Shown one piece after another: positions 14,525 to 22,035 of a stretch of DNA of 64,000 nt. The first letter of the stretch is position 1. Every line of letters begins with the position of its first letter. The DNA comes from UBA964 sp039796795 (lineage in GTDB: Bacteria; Pseudomonadota; Gammaproteobacteria; Steroidobacterales; Steroidobacteraceae), in assembly GCA_039796795.1 (NCBI GenBank), contig JBDKJA010000001.1, positions 1-64,000 of the forward strand, written 5' to 3'. A program made the position numbers and the translations under genes. Under the pieces are notes generated by a model, which was not told where the DNA came from, ran no database searches, and saw nothing but the letters and a program-made list of their open reading frames with translations.

Positions 14525-17041
14525 ATGAAACAACCACGTTCACCCCACGGTCTTGTCGCGGCTCACCTGGCCGCGATGCTCGCTTTCACTGCCGGCTCTC
14601 ACTTGTCGGCGCAGCAATCGGTCGAAGCCGACGCCGATTTTGCTGTCCTCGAAGAGGTGGTGGTTACCGCCCGTAAGACGAGCGAACAACTGCTCGATGT
14701 GCCGCTCGCGATCACCGCGTTTACTGCCGAGGCCATCGAGTCTCGCGGTATTTCGAATCTCGATGACGTTGCGGCTTTCACGCCGGGTCTCACCTTCTCG
14801 AACGTGCTCGGTGAGTTCTTACCGGCTCCGGTGATTCGTGGTGTTGCTCCCATCGATATCTTCGGCGAGCTCAACACGGCGATCTTCCTCGATGGCGTTT
14901 ACGTCGCCGGTCGCGAGGGCATCAACTTCAATCAACTGGATCTCGAGCGCATCGAGGTGGTGAAGGGTCCGCAGGCCGCGCTGTATGGGCGCAATGCTTT
15001 TAGCGGTGCCATCAACTATGTCACGGCGCGTCCGAGCAACGAGTTCTCAGGTAAAGCGACGGTGACGGTCGGTAACGACGGTAAGCGCTTGGCAGCACTG
15101 ACCGTCAGCGGACCTTTGACGGAGGCCGGCCTCTCGGGTCGTCTGTCGGTGACGCAGGACGAGTGGGATGGTTCGTACGAGAATCAATACAGTGGTGGCG
15201 GACGCCGCGAGGATATCGGCGGGTATCGTTACCGTACGCTCAACGGTTCGCTGATCTGGGCGCCGAGCGATACGTTTGAAGCTCAGCTCGGGCTTTACAT
15301 CTCGGACGATCGGATTGCGAGTTCGGCTGCTAACTCGTTAGCGGCGAATTGCGAAGATCGTCGCGTACGCGACATCAATCTCGGCGTTGCCGCGCCGCGC
15401 TCGAGCCGCGTGCTCAACTATTGCGGCGAACTGCCTTCGGTCGATCAGGATTCTTTGGCAGTCGAAAGTGGTGCCACGGGGGAGAAGCGCCATGTCTCCC
15501 GCGGCAACCTCAAGTTGCATTGGGATATGGCCAATGGCGCAACGCTCGATGCGATCAGCGGGTTCTCCCGCGTGACCCAAGGCTTCGTCGTTGATGGTAA
15601 TCGCAGCTCATCGCAGCCGTTGATCTACACCTATCAGCCGACGCCGACGCGCACGATTCCGGGGCTCGGTCTCGTCACGGGGCCGACCAAGCAATTCACG
15701 ACCGGCTTGTTGCAGATCGGTGGTGGCGTCGAGGTCGAAGAAATCAGTCAAGAGCTTCGTTACGCGAGCGATCGCGAGGCGGCGCTGCGGTATACCGTTG
15801 GCGCCTATTACTACGATCGCGAATCGGCCGAAGGTGTCGATGGTGTGTTGGCAACCGCCAAGTTGCCAGCGGATTTCTATTCCTTCTGTCTTGCCTGTAC
15901 CGCACTTGGCCCAACGACGGTACGCGATTTCGCTCCTGGCGCCGGTAACGCGGCATTCCTGCCGTACTTTACCGACCCGCAGGGCGGCGGAAGGCTCGAG
16001 CCCGTGTTCTTCGAGAACGCGGATGCCCCGGCTGTATTTGCCGCGCTCGAGTACGACTTCACGGACAGGCTCACCGGCTCGGTCGATGCGCGCTACACGG
16101 AAGAGAATCGCTCTTTCCGCGATACCCGCACCAAAGTCCAAGGTGAAGAAACGTGGGATTTGTTGAGCTGGCGCGGAACGCTGCGCTTCAAGCCCTTGGA
16201 AAATGTGACCACGTATCTCGCCGTTGCACACTCCGAGAAGTCGGGCGATTTTGATCCGACGACAGTGCGATTGTTGAGTGCACCGACCGTCGATGTGACG
16301 CTGCCGGGCGCCTTCGATGCCGAAACTTTGATGAGTTACGAGTTCGGTGTGAAGTCCGAATACTTTGATCGCCGCCTCGGTATCGAACTCGACATTTATC
16401 ATCTCGATTGGTCGGACATCGTCATTCCTCAGGTGGTCTCGAACATCGGTGGTCAGGACATCGTGACGCCGACCGGTATCAACGTGAATGCCGGCGATGC
16501 CTCGGTCGACGGTGTGGAGTTTTCGATCGTTGCGCGACCGGTTCGCGGTTTCGATCTGAACTTCGGTATTTCTTATGCGGATCCGAAGTACGACAACGCA
16601 CGCGTCGACAGCTTCGTTGATTTCCCGACTTACGCGCCGACCGGTGACATTTCGGGCAATCAAATCTTACGCACTTCGAAAGTGCAGGCGAATGCTGGCT
16701 TCCAGCTGACGCGAGCGGTGGGCAGTGATCGCGACTGGTTCTTCCGAACGGATGTCTCCCATCGTGGCAAGCAGTTCGCGGATGCATCGAACCAGACCAT
16801 CGTGCCGCGTTCGACCAACGTCAACGCCAGCATGGGTTTACGTGGCGATGCTTGGACGGTGGAGTTGTGGGGACGTAACTTGACCGGCGAAGACGCACCG
16901 ACCGGTGCGTTTCGTGACGTCTTCTTCAGCAATACGTTGCCGACCGGCGTGATCTCGGGCGGAACCTTCTTCCCCTTCCGCTACACCGTCGCCCACCCGC
17001 GTCTGACGACCTGGGGTTTGACGATGCGCTACAGCTTCTAA
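14525..17041 (+). CDS. TonB-dependent outer-membrane receptor
   Basis: An 838-residue outer-membrane transporter. Residues 1 to about 30 are a signal peptide (HLAAMLAFTAGSHLSAQQ). Then comes EEVVVTARKTSEQLLDVP, the TonB-box/plug start, and plug motifs including LERIEVVKGPQAALYGRNAF at about residues 140-160. The 22-strand barrel ends with TTWGLTMRYSF, whose terminal Phe is the BAM recognition residue. GAGGAA precedes the ATG. The receptor type resembles those for complex organic ligands as much as siderophores. It is divergent from a run encoding an exported nitrilase-fold protein, a hydratase and a dehydrogenase, so it may import the precursor those genes process. A strong terminator follows. 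Confidence 0.93.
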   Translation: MKQPRSPHGLVAAHLAAMLAFTAGSHLSAQQSVEADADFAVLEEVVVTARKTSEQLLDVPLAITAFTAEAIESRGISNLDDVAAFTPGLTFSNVLGEFLPAPVIRGVAPIDIFGELNTAIFLDGVYVAGREGINFNQLDLERIEVVKGPQAALYGRNAFSGAINYVTARPSNEFSGKATVTVGNDGKRLAALTVSGPLTEAGLSGRLSVTQDEWDGSYENQYSGGGRREDIGGYRYRTLNGSLIWAPSDTFEAQLGLYISDDRIASSAANSLAANCEDRRVRDINLGVAAPRSSRVLNYCGELPSVDQDSLAVESGATGEKRHVSRGNLKLHWDMANGATLDAISGFSRVTQGFVVDGNRSSSQPLIYTYQPTPTRTIPGLGLVTGPTKQFTTGLLQIGGGVEVEEISQELRYASDREAALRYTVGAYYYDRESAEGVDGVLATAKLPADFYSFCLACTALGPTTVRDFAPGAGNAAFLPYFTDPQGGGRLEPVFFENADAPAVFAALEYDFTDRLTGSVDARYTEENRSFRDTRTKVQGEETWDLLSWRGTLRFKPLENVTTYLAVAHSEKSGDFDPTTVRLLSAPTVDVTLPGAFDAETLMSYEFGVKSEYFDRRLGIELDIYHLDWSDIVIPQVVSNIGGQDIVTPTGINVNAGDASVDGVEFSIVARPVRGFDLNFGISYADPKYDNARVDSFVDFPTYAPTGDISGNQILRTSKVQANAGFQLTRAVGSDRDWFFRTDVSHRGKQFADASNQTIVPRSTNVNASMGLRGDAWTVELWGRNLTGEDAPTGAFRDVFFSNTLPTGVISGGTFFPFRYTVAHPRLTTWGLTMRYSF

Positions 17042-17097
17042 GCAGGCTATGCTCCTCGTCATGCACGAGGACGTGTCTGCGATAGTCTCCAAAGCGA

Positions 17098-17134
17098 TTC
17101 CGCCACGGCCTGTGCCGTGGCGGAAACGTTTTTT
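17098..17134 (+). terminator. Rho-independent terminator of the TonB receptor
   Basis: A perfect 12-pair stem TTCCGCCACGGC / GCCGTGGCGGAA with loop CTGT (17098-17125) is followed by six Ts at 17129-17134. It lies 57 bases after the receptor stop and should end that transcript before the YdcZ-type gene. Confidence 0.9.
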
Positions 17135-17218
17135 CTGGTTTCTGATTTTGCGCATCGCCCGCTACCGTGCACTTCGTGACTGGATTTCGAAGCGCTGGTT
17201 GAGATAGGGGTGAGTTCG

Positions 17219-17659
17219 ATGAAAACCGTTTCCATGGTGTTGGCGTTATTGGTCGGTGCAGGCCTCGTCGTGCAGGTGGCCTTCAATATGGCCGTCAGCC
17301 GTGCACTCGGCAGCGCGCCGTTGGCAGCACTCGGGAACTTCCTAGTCGGTACCGTATTGTTGGTGCTGCTGTTGACCGCGTTTCGGGTCGATTGGCCGTC
17401 GCGCGAGCAGTTTTCAGCGGTGCCTTGGTGGGCGTGGCTCGGCGGCACACTTGGTGCCGCCTATGTGGCGACGGCCACGTTCACCGGGCCACGACTTGGG
17501 GCGCTGTTGCTGCTGGCTTTGACGGTCGGCGGACAAATGATCGCCTCCATCATCGTCGATCACTATGGCTTGCTCGGCTTCGCGCGCGAGCCTGTGGATG
17601 CCACGCGTCTCGTCGGCGTCGCCTTGTTGCTGATCGGGATCTTCTTGATCGCCCGCTAG
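17219..17659 (+). CDS. YdcZ/DUF606-type small membrane transporter-like protein
   Basis: A 146-residue integral membrane protein with about five hydrophobic helices, matching the half-size drug/metabolite-transporter family DUF606 (YdcZ). Landmarks are GAGLVVQVAFNMAVSRALGS, the second-helix region LGNFLVGTVLLVLLL, and PWWAWLGGTLGAAYVATATF. Members function as paired or dimeric units; substrate is unknown. AGGGG eight bases before the ATG at 17219 supports this start over a GTG three codons earlier. It stands alone on the plus strand between the receptor terminator and the convergent Zur-like gene, 13 bases away. Confidence 0.82.
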   Translation: MKTVSMVLALLVGAGLVVQVAFNMAVSRALGSAPLAALGNFLVGTVLLVLLLTAFRVDWPSREQFSAVPWWAWLGGTLGAAYVATATFTGPRLGALLLLALTVGGQMIASIIVDHYGLLGFAREPVDATRLVGVALLLIGIFLIAR

Positions 17660-17672
17660 GGCGAGTCGTTCG

Positions 17673-18161
17673 TCAGGACGCAGTCGTCTCGCAATCGCTG
17701 CAAAGACCCTTCAATTCGAGCGAACTCGGCTCGATGCGAAAACCGATTTCCCGCGAGCGCTCGGTTAGCAGCGCGTTGATTGCCGGATCGTCGATCTCCG
17801 CAACCCGATGACACCGGCGACAAACAATGAATTGAGCGATGTGCGGATGGGTGGGTTCGCCACAGCCGACGAAGGCATTGAGTGAGTCGATTCGATGCAC
17901 AAGCCCCGCATCGATCAGGAAATCGAGCGCACGATAGACGGTTGGTGGTGCGGCCTTATCCCGCTCTTTGGCGAGTTCCGCGAGGATCTGATACGCGCCG
18001 ATCGGTTCGTGCGAGCGCCAGACGATTTCGAGTACGCGTCGGCGGATCGACGTCAAATTCAGGCCGCGCTCCTCACAGAGGCTGGCGGCGGTATCGAGCG
18101 CATGCTGGATGCAGCTCTGATGGTCGTGAGGAGAGACAGGTGACTCGCCGGTTTTGGCCAT
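17673..18161 (-). CDS. zur: Fur-family repressor, Zur-like (zinc uptake regulator)
   Basis: A 162-residue Fur-superfamily repressor. The DNA-binding half contains LNLTSIRRRVLEIVWRSHEP and PPTVYRALDFLIDAGLVHRI; the dimer/metal half has HIAQFIVCRRCHRVAEID and the C-terminal CSDC, giving two CxxC pairs for structural zinc. Zinc rather than iron or peroxide sensing is inferred mainly from the divergent His-rich G3E GTPase gene 24 bases away. Start ambiguity: ATG at 18161, or ATG at 18176 which lies inside the shared palindrome and would leave no leader. The gene most likely controls itself and the GTPase/WD40 pair. Confidence 0.85.
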   Translation of the reverse strand: MAKTGESPVSPHDHQSCIQHALDTAASLCEERGLNLTSIRRRVLEIVWRSHEPIGAYQILAELAKERDKAAPPTVYRALDFLIDAGLVHRIDSLNAFVGCGEPTHPHIAQFIVCRRCHRVAEIDDPAINALLTERSREIGFRIEPSSLELKGLCSDCETTAS

Positions 18162-18163
18162 GC

Positions 18164-18181
18164 CGTACGTTATCATGTACG
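18164..18181. promoter_or_regulatory. palindrome between zur-like and G3E genes, candidate Zur operator
   Basis: An 18-base imperfect palindrome with outer arms CGTAC/GTACG around a TTATCA core occupies the whole space between the two divergent genes. The half ACGTTAT resembles the ATGTTAT half-site of proteobacterial Zur boxes. TATCAT on the plus strand (18171-18176) could serve as a -10 element, which would make the GTPase mRNA nearly leaderless. Confidence 0.5.
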
Positions 18182-18185
18182 CACT

Positions 18186-19646
18186 ATGGCTACCACGGAT
18201 CGGGTACCCGTCACCGTCCTGACGGGATTTCTGGGGTCTGGAAAGACCACGTTACTCAACCGCATTTTGTCGGAAAATCACGGCAAGCGGATCGCCGTCA
18301 TCGAAAACGAGTTCGGCGAGGTCGGCATCGATCACCAACTCGTTATCGGCGCCGAAGAGGAAATCTTCGAAACCAATAACGGCTGCATTTGCTGCACCGT
18401 GCGCGGTGACTTGCTGCGTATTCTCGGGCAGCTGCTCAAGCGCCGCGATAAATTCGACTACATCATCGTAGAAACAACAGGTATGGCCGATCCGGGCCCT
18501 GTTGCTCAAACCTTCTTCCTTGATGACGAATTCAAACAGCAGTTTTTGCTGGATGCGATCGTCACCGTCATCGACGCGCACCATATCGAAAAGCACCTCG
18601 ATGAAATGAAAGAACCAGGTGAGCAAGTCGCCTTTGCCGACGTGATCCTTCTCAATAAAGTCGATCTCGTGAGCGAAGCGGAGTTGGAGCGTATCGAGCG
18701 GCGTATCCGCGCCATCAACGGCACGGCCAAAATTTTCCGCACTCGTAATGCCGACGTACCCATCGAGCGCGTACTCGATGTTGGCGCTTTCGATCTGAAT
18801 CGCGCGCTGGCCGTCGATTCGGCATTTCTAGAGCCGCAATATCCTTTCGAGTGGGCCGGGCTTTACGATCTTGCCGCGGGTCGCCACGAACTCCGAACAG
18901 GGAGTGATGCACACGAGCATCATCACGAGCATCACCATCACGATGAGAATTGCGATCACGCGCATCATGAGCATCATGCACATGATCATGGACATCACGG
19001 TCATGACCATCACGATCACGATCACGATCATGCACACGAGGGCGGACTGGCGGTCGCCTTGTTGACGGCCGGAGCGGGTGAGCCTGCGGCGGTTATCGCC
19101 GACAACATCGAGCCCGCCGTTCGCGCTTTCGCTGAGGATGGTGTGCAGATTGATTGTGGCGGTACGCTGAAACCTGCTACTGCGCCTTATCGCATCGACG
19201 TGGGACACGACGGCAGCCACTTTCATATCGATATCGAACGTGCGGGCCGTTATGTGCTGGTCGTCGAGCACGCACCGATCGAATTTGGTTTACGTATCGA
19301 GGGTGCCAAGCCGATCGTCGAGCGACGCTTTGCATCACACCATCACGACGAGGAGATTTCGTCGATCGGTTTGACCGATCCGCGTGCGGTCGATCCCAAC
19401 AAGCTTAACGATTGGCTGTCCTACCTTCTCAAAAGCCGAGGCGCCGATATCTTTCGAATGAAGGGCGTCGTTTCCATCAAGGGCGAGCCGCGCCGTTACG
19501 TCTTTCACGGCGTACACATGATGTTCGACGGTCAACTGGAGCGGCCGTGGCCGCCCGGTGTCGATCGAGTGAATACATTGGTGTTCATCGGACGCAATCT
19601 CGATCGTCAGGAGCTCGAGGCAGGTTTCCACTCCTGCTTCGCGTGA
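18186..19646 (+). CDS. His-rich G3E (CobW/COG0523) GTPase, probable zinc metallochaperone
   Basis: A 486-residue GTPase of the COG0523 group, which deliver zinc or other metals to client proteins. Walker A is GFLGSGKTT at 14-22, the metal-binding motif CICC at 67-70, Walker B region IIVETTG at 93-99 and NKVD at 157-160. A remarkable His/Asp/Glu segment spans residues 242-286, with dozens of His, encoded by repetitive CAT/CAC/GAC codons near 18907-19041. The C-terminal CobW domain contains DIFRMKGVVSIKGEPRRYVF. Zinc is favoured by the His-rich loop and the divergent Zur-like gene. The WD40 gene follows 4 bases later. No Shine-Dalgarno site is evident. Confidence 0.92.
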   Translation: MATTDRVPVTVLTGFLGSGKTTLLNRILSENHGKRIAVIENEFGEVGIDHQLVIGAEEEIFETNNGCICCTVRGDLLRILGQLLKRRDKFDYIIVETTGMADPGPVAQTFFLDDEFKQQFLLDAIVTVIDAHHIEKHLDEMKEPGEQVAFADVILLNKVDLVSEAELERIERRIRAINGTAKIFRTRNADVPIERVLDVGAFDLNRALAVDSAFLEPQYPFEWAGLYDLAAGRHELRTGSDAHEHHHEHHHHDENCDHAHHEHHAHDHGHHGHDHHDHDHDHAHEGGLAVALLTAGAGEPAAVIADNIEPAVRAFAEDGVQIDCGGTLKPATAPYRIDVGHDGSHFHIDIERAGRYVLVVEHAPIEFGLRIEGAKPIVERRFASHHHDEEISSIGLTDPRAVDPNKLNDWLSYLLKSRGADIFRMKGVVSIKGEPRRYVFHGVHMMFDGQLERPWPPGVDRVNTLVFIGRNLDRQELEAGFHSCFA

Positions 19647-19650
19647 TGTC

Positions 19651-20682
19651 ATGAAGTCACCTCCGGCACTACTCGAACCACGCGGTACGGCTGTTCTCGA
19701 CGATTACATCGTCGATATCGCTTGGGCGGCTGATGGCAGTCGTCTCGCGGTCGCCGGTGGGGAAGGCAAGGTTTGTCGCATCGAAAACTCCAGCGATGCG
19801 CTATCCGTGTCAGAGGTGGGTCAGCATGGGCTTGGCGCGTTGGCCGTCGCTTGGCATCCCAAGCAGGCGCTCTTCGTCAGTAGCGGGCAGGATGGCGAGC
19901 TGCGGCTCTACGATGCCATCGACGGAAAAGTTCTAGCACGACAGCGGCCTTCGAAGTCGTGGACGACCCACCTCACGTTCTCCCCCGATGGCTCACAGTT
20001 GGCGAGCGCAGCGGGCAAACAGATTTCCCTTTGGAACTCGCAACTCGAGTCGCAGCATGCACTGCCATCACTCGAGGCGACGGTTGCAGCACTCGGCTTT
20101 GACAAGAGTGGCCGTGATCTGGCGGCCGCTATCAATGGCGGCGTCGTGGTGCATCGACTCGAGGGGCCGCGTTACCCGGTTCGTCACTATCGATGGGCGG
20201 CGCCGTGCATCACCGTCAACTTCAGCGGTAACGGCAAATTTCTTGCCGCCGGCACTCAAGATGGATCCGTGCACTTTTGGTACCTCGCGACAGGGCGGGA
20301 TTCGCAGATGCGCGGTTATCCCGGCAAGGTCGACCAGCTCGGATGGAGCGGCGACTCGCGTTATCTCGCCACCGCTGCTGGCGATCGTGTCGTGGTCTGG
20401 GATTTCGGTGGTAAAGGACCTGAGGGATCGTCACCGCAGCAACTGGCAGGCCATACGGATCGCATCGAATGTCTCGCCTATCAACCACGCGGAAATTTTT
20501 TGGCGACGGCGGGTCTCGATTGGCGGTTGTCGCTCTGGTTGCCGGGTAAGTTTCCTGCGGCGATCGACGCCCATCTCACTGACTCCGAGCCCTCGTGCCT
20601 GCGCTGGTCGCCGGATGGGCGCTTTCTGGCGCTCGGCGAAAGAAAAGGTAAGCTGTCGATCTTCGAACTGGTTCGGATCTGA
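19651..20682 (+). CDS. WD40 beta-propeller protein linked to the zinc GTPase
   Basis: A 343-residue protein made almost entirely of WD40-type repeats, about seven blades, e.g. DIAWAADGSRLAVAGGEG, AVAWHPKQALFVSSGQDG, TFSPDGSQLASAAGKQ, LAYQPRGNFLATAGLDW and LRWSPDGRFLALGERKG. There is no signal peptide, so it is cytoplasmic. Propellers of this sort act as protein-interaction platforms and no enzyme motif is seen. It begins 4 bases after the GTPase stop, so it is almost surely cotranscribed and probably under the same zinc control. A role as a docking partner for the chaperone or its client is inference from position. Confidence 0.87.
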   Translation: MKSPPALLEPRGTAVLDDYIVDIAWAADGSRLAVAGGEGKVCRIENSSDALSVSEVGQHGLGALAVAWHPKQALFVSSGQDGELRLYDAIDGKVLARQRPSKSWTTHLTFSPDGSQLASAAGKQISLWNSQLESQHALPSLEATVAALGFDKSGRDLAAAINGGVVVHRLEGPRYPVRHYRWAAPCITVNFSGNGKFLAAGTQDGSVHFWYLATGRDSQMRGYPGKVDQLGWSGDSRYLATAAGDRVVVWDFGGKGPEGSSPQQLAGHTDRIECLAYQPRGNFLATAGLDWRLSLWLPGKFPAAIDAHLTDSEPSCLRWSPDGRFLALGERKGKLSIFELVRI

Positions 20683-20703
20683 GCGCGCGGGAGGCGCCGT
20701 TCC

Positions 20704-22035
20704 ATGAAATACATCGCGACTCGTTCTCTCCGGGTTTTGGGTTTCGCCGTAGCATCGCTGTTGCCGCTCTCGACACTGTCGGCAGCGGAGTCGATCAACA
20801 CGAAGGTCGATGCTGCGCTTGAGTCATTGCAGCCGAAGATCATCGAGTGGCGTCGCGATTTGCATCAAAACCCCGAATTGTCCAATCGAGAGTTCCGCAC
20901 CTCGAAAATCGTCGCTGAGCATCTGCGTTCACTCGGCCTCAAAGTCGAAACCGGTGTCGCAGTGACGGGTGTCGTTGCCGTACTAGAAGGCGGCAAGCCG
21001 GGACCGGTCATCGCTCTGCGAGCGGATATGGATGCTCTGCCCGTAACAGAGCAGAACGATCTTCCGTTCCGCTCAAAAGTCACCGCGACTTATCGAAACG
21101 AAACGGTCGGCGTCATGCATGCCTGTGGTCACGATGTACACACGTCGGTATTGATGGGCGTTGCACAAGCCTTGGTGTCGGTGAAGGACGAACTGCCCGG
21201 CAAAGTCGTCTTTCTCTTCCAGCCTGCCGAAGAAGGCGCACCCGTTGGCGAAGAAGGTGGCGCGAGTCTGATGGTCAAAGAAGGCGTGCTAGATCGTTAT
21301 AAGCCCGAGGCGGTGTTCGGTTTGCATGTGTTTGCGAATATGCGCACCGGCATGATCGGCTATCGCGGCGGCCCGTTGATGGCGGCTTCAGACTCCTACC
21401 GAATTGTCGTCAAAGGACGTCAGACGCATGGTGCACGGCCGTGGGGTGGTGTCGATCCGATCGTCGTCTCATCTCAATTGGTCGGCGCGTTGCAAACTAT
21501 TGTTTCGCGACAGACGGATATCACCGCAAATCCAGCCATCGTGACGGTGGGCGCCATCAAGGGCGGTATCCGTCATAACATCATTCCGGACGAAGTCGAG
21601 ATGGTCGGCACGATTCGTACCTTTGACGCCTTGCAGCGCGCGGATATCCTCAAGAGCATGCAGCGCATGGTCGAGAATATCGCCGAGGCGAGTGGCACCA
21701 CGGCCACGCTCGAGATCGATCCGGGCAGTAATCCGGTGGTCAATAACGATCCGGATCTCACTCGAAAAGTGATTCCGACTTTACAGCGTGTTGCCGGTGA
21801 GGCAAACGTGCGCACCGTGCCGCTCGTGACGGGCGCCGAAGACTTTGCGTTCTTCGCGCAAAAAGTGCCGAGCTTCTTTTTCTTTGTCGGTGTGACGCCG
21901 TCTGACAAGGTTCTGACGGCCGCTTCGAATCACTCGCCGTTATTCCTGGTGGATGAAGCGGCGATACCGACGGCGGCGCGCGCGATCGCCAACGTCGCCG
22001 TCGATTATTTGGCCGCTGGCGCCCCTAGACCTTGA
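20704..22035 (+). CDS. exported M20-family amidohydrolase (hippurate/IAA-amino acid hydrolase type)
   Basis: A 443-residue metallopeptidase of the M20D group, which hydrolyse N-acyl or N-aroyl amino acids. The first ~27 residues are a signal peptide (FAVASLLPLSTLSAAES), so it is periplasmic. Metal ligands lie in VIALRADMDALPV, MHACGHDVHTSVLMG and the FQPAEEGAPVGEEGG segment with the catalytic Glu; VTGAEDFAFFAQKVP supplies a further ligand region. The lid domain follows ASDSYRIVVKGRQTHGARPW. Length is normal. It starts 21 bases after the WD40 stop, so readthrough from the zinc unit is possible. Its end overlaps the convergent molybdenum hydroxylase gene by 11 bases. Confidence 0.92.
   Translation: MKYIATRSLRVLGFAVASLLPLSTLSAAESINTKVDAALESLQPKIIEWRRDLHQNPELSNREFRTSKIVAEHLRSLGLKVETGVAVTGVVAVLEGGKPGPVIALRADMDALPVTEQNDLPFRSKVTATYRNETVGVMHACGHDVHTSVLMGVAQALVSVKDELPGKVVFLFQPAEEGAPVGEEGGASLMVKEGVLDRYKPEAVFGLHVFANMRTGMIGYRGGPLMAASDSYRIVVKGRQTHGARPWGGVDPIVVSSQLVGALQTIVSRQTDITANPAIVTVGAIKGGIRHNIIPDEVEMVGTIRTFDALQRADILKSMQRMVENIAEASGTTATLEIDPGSNPVVNNDPDLTRKVIPTLQRVAGEANVRTVPLVTGAEDFAFFAQKVPSFFFFVGVTPSDKVLTAASNHSPLFLVDEAAIPTAARAIANVAVDYLAAGAPRP

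Noticed and set aside
15608..16663. A long 351-codon open frame on the minus strand inside the TonB receptor
   Set aside because: Antisense frame produced by codon bias of the receptor; composition is His/Arg-rich with no recognisable domain.
18907..19041. Run of CAT/CAC/GAC units that could be a microsatellite or DNA repeat element
   Set aside because: It keeps the reading frame and encodes the His-rich zinc loop of the GTPase, so it is coding low complexity.
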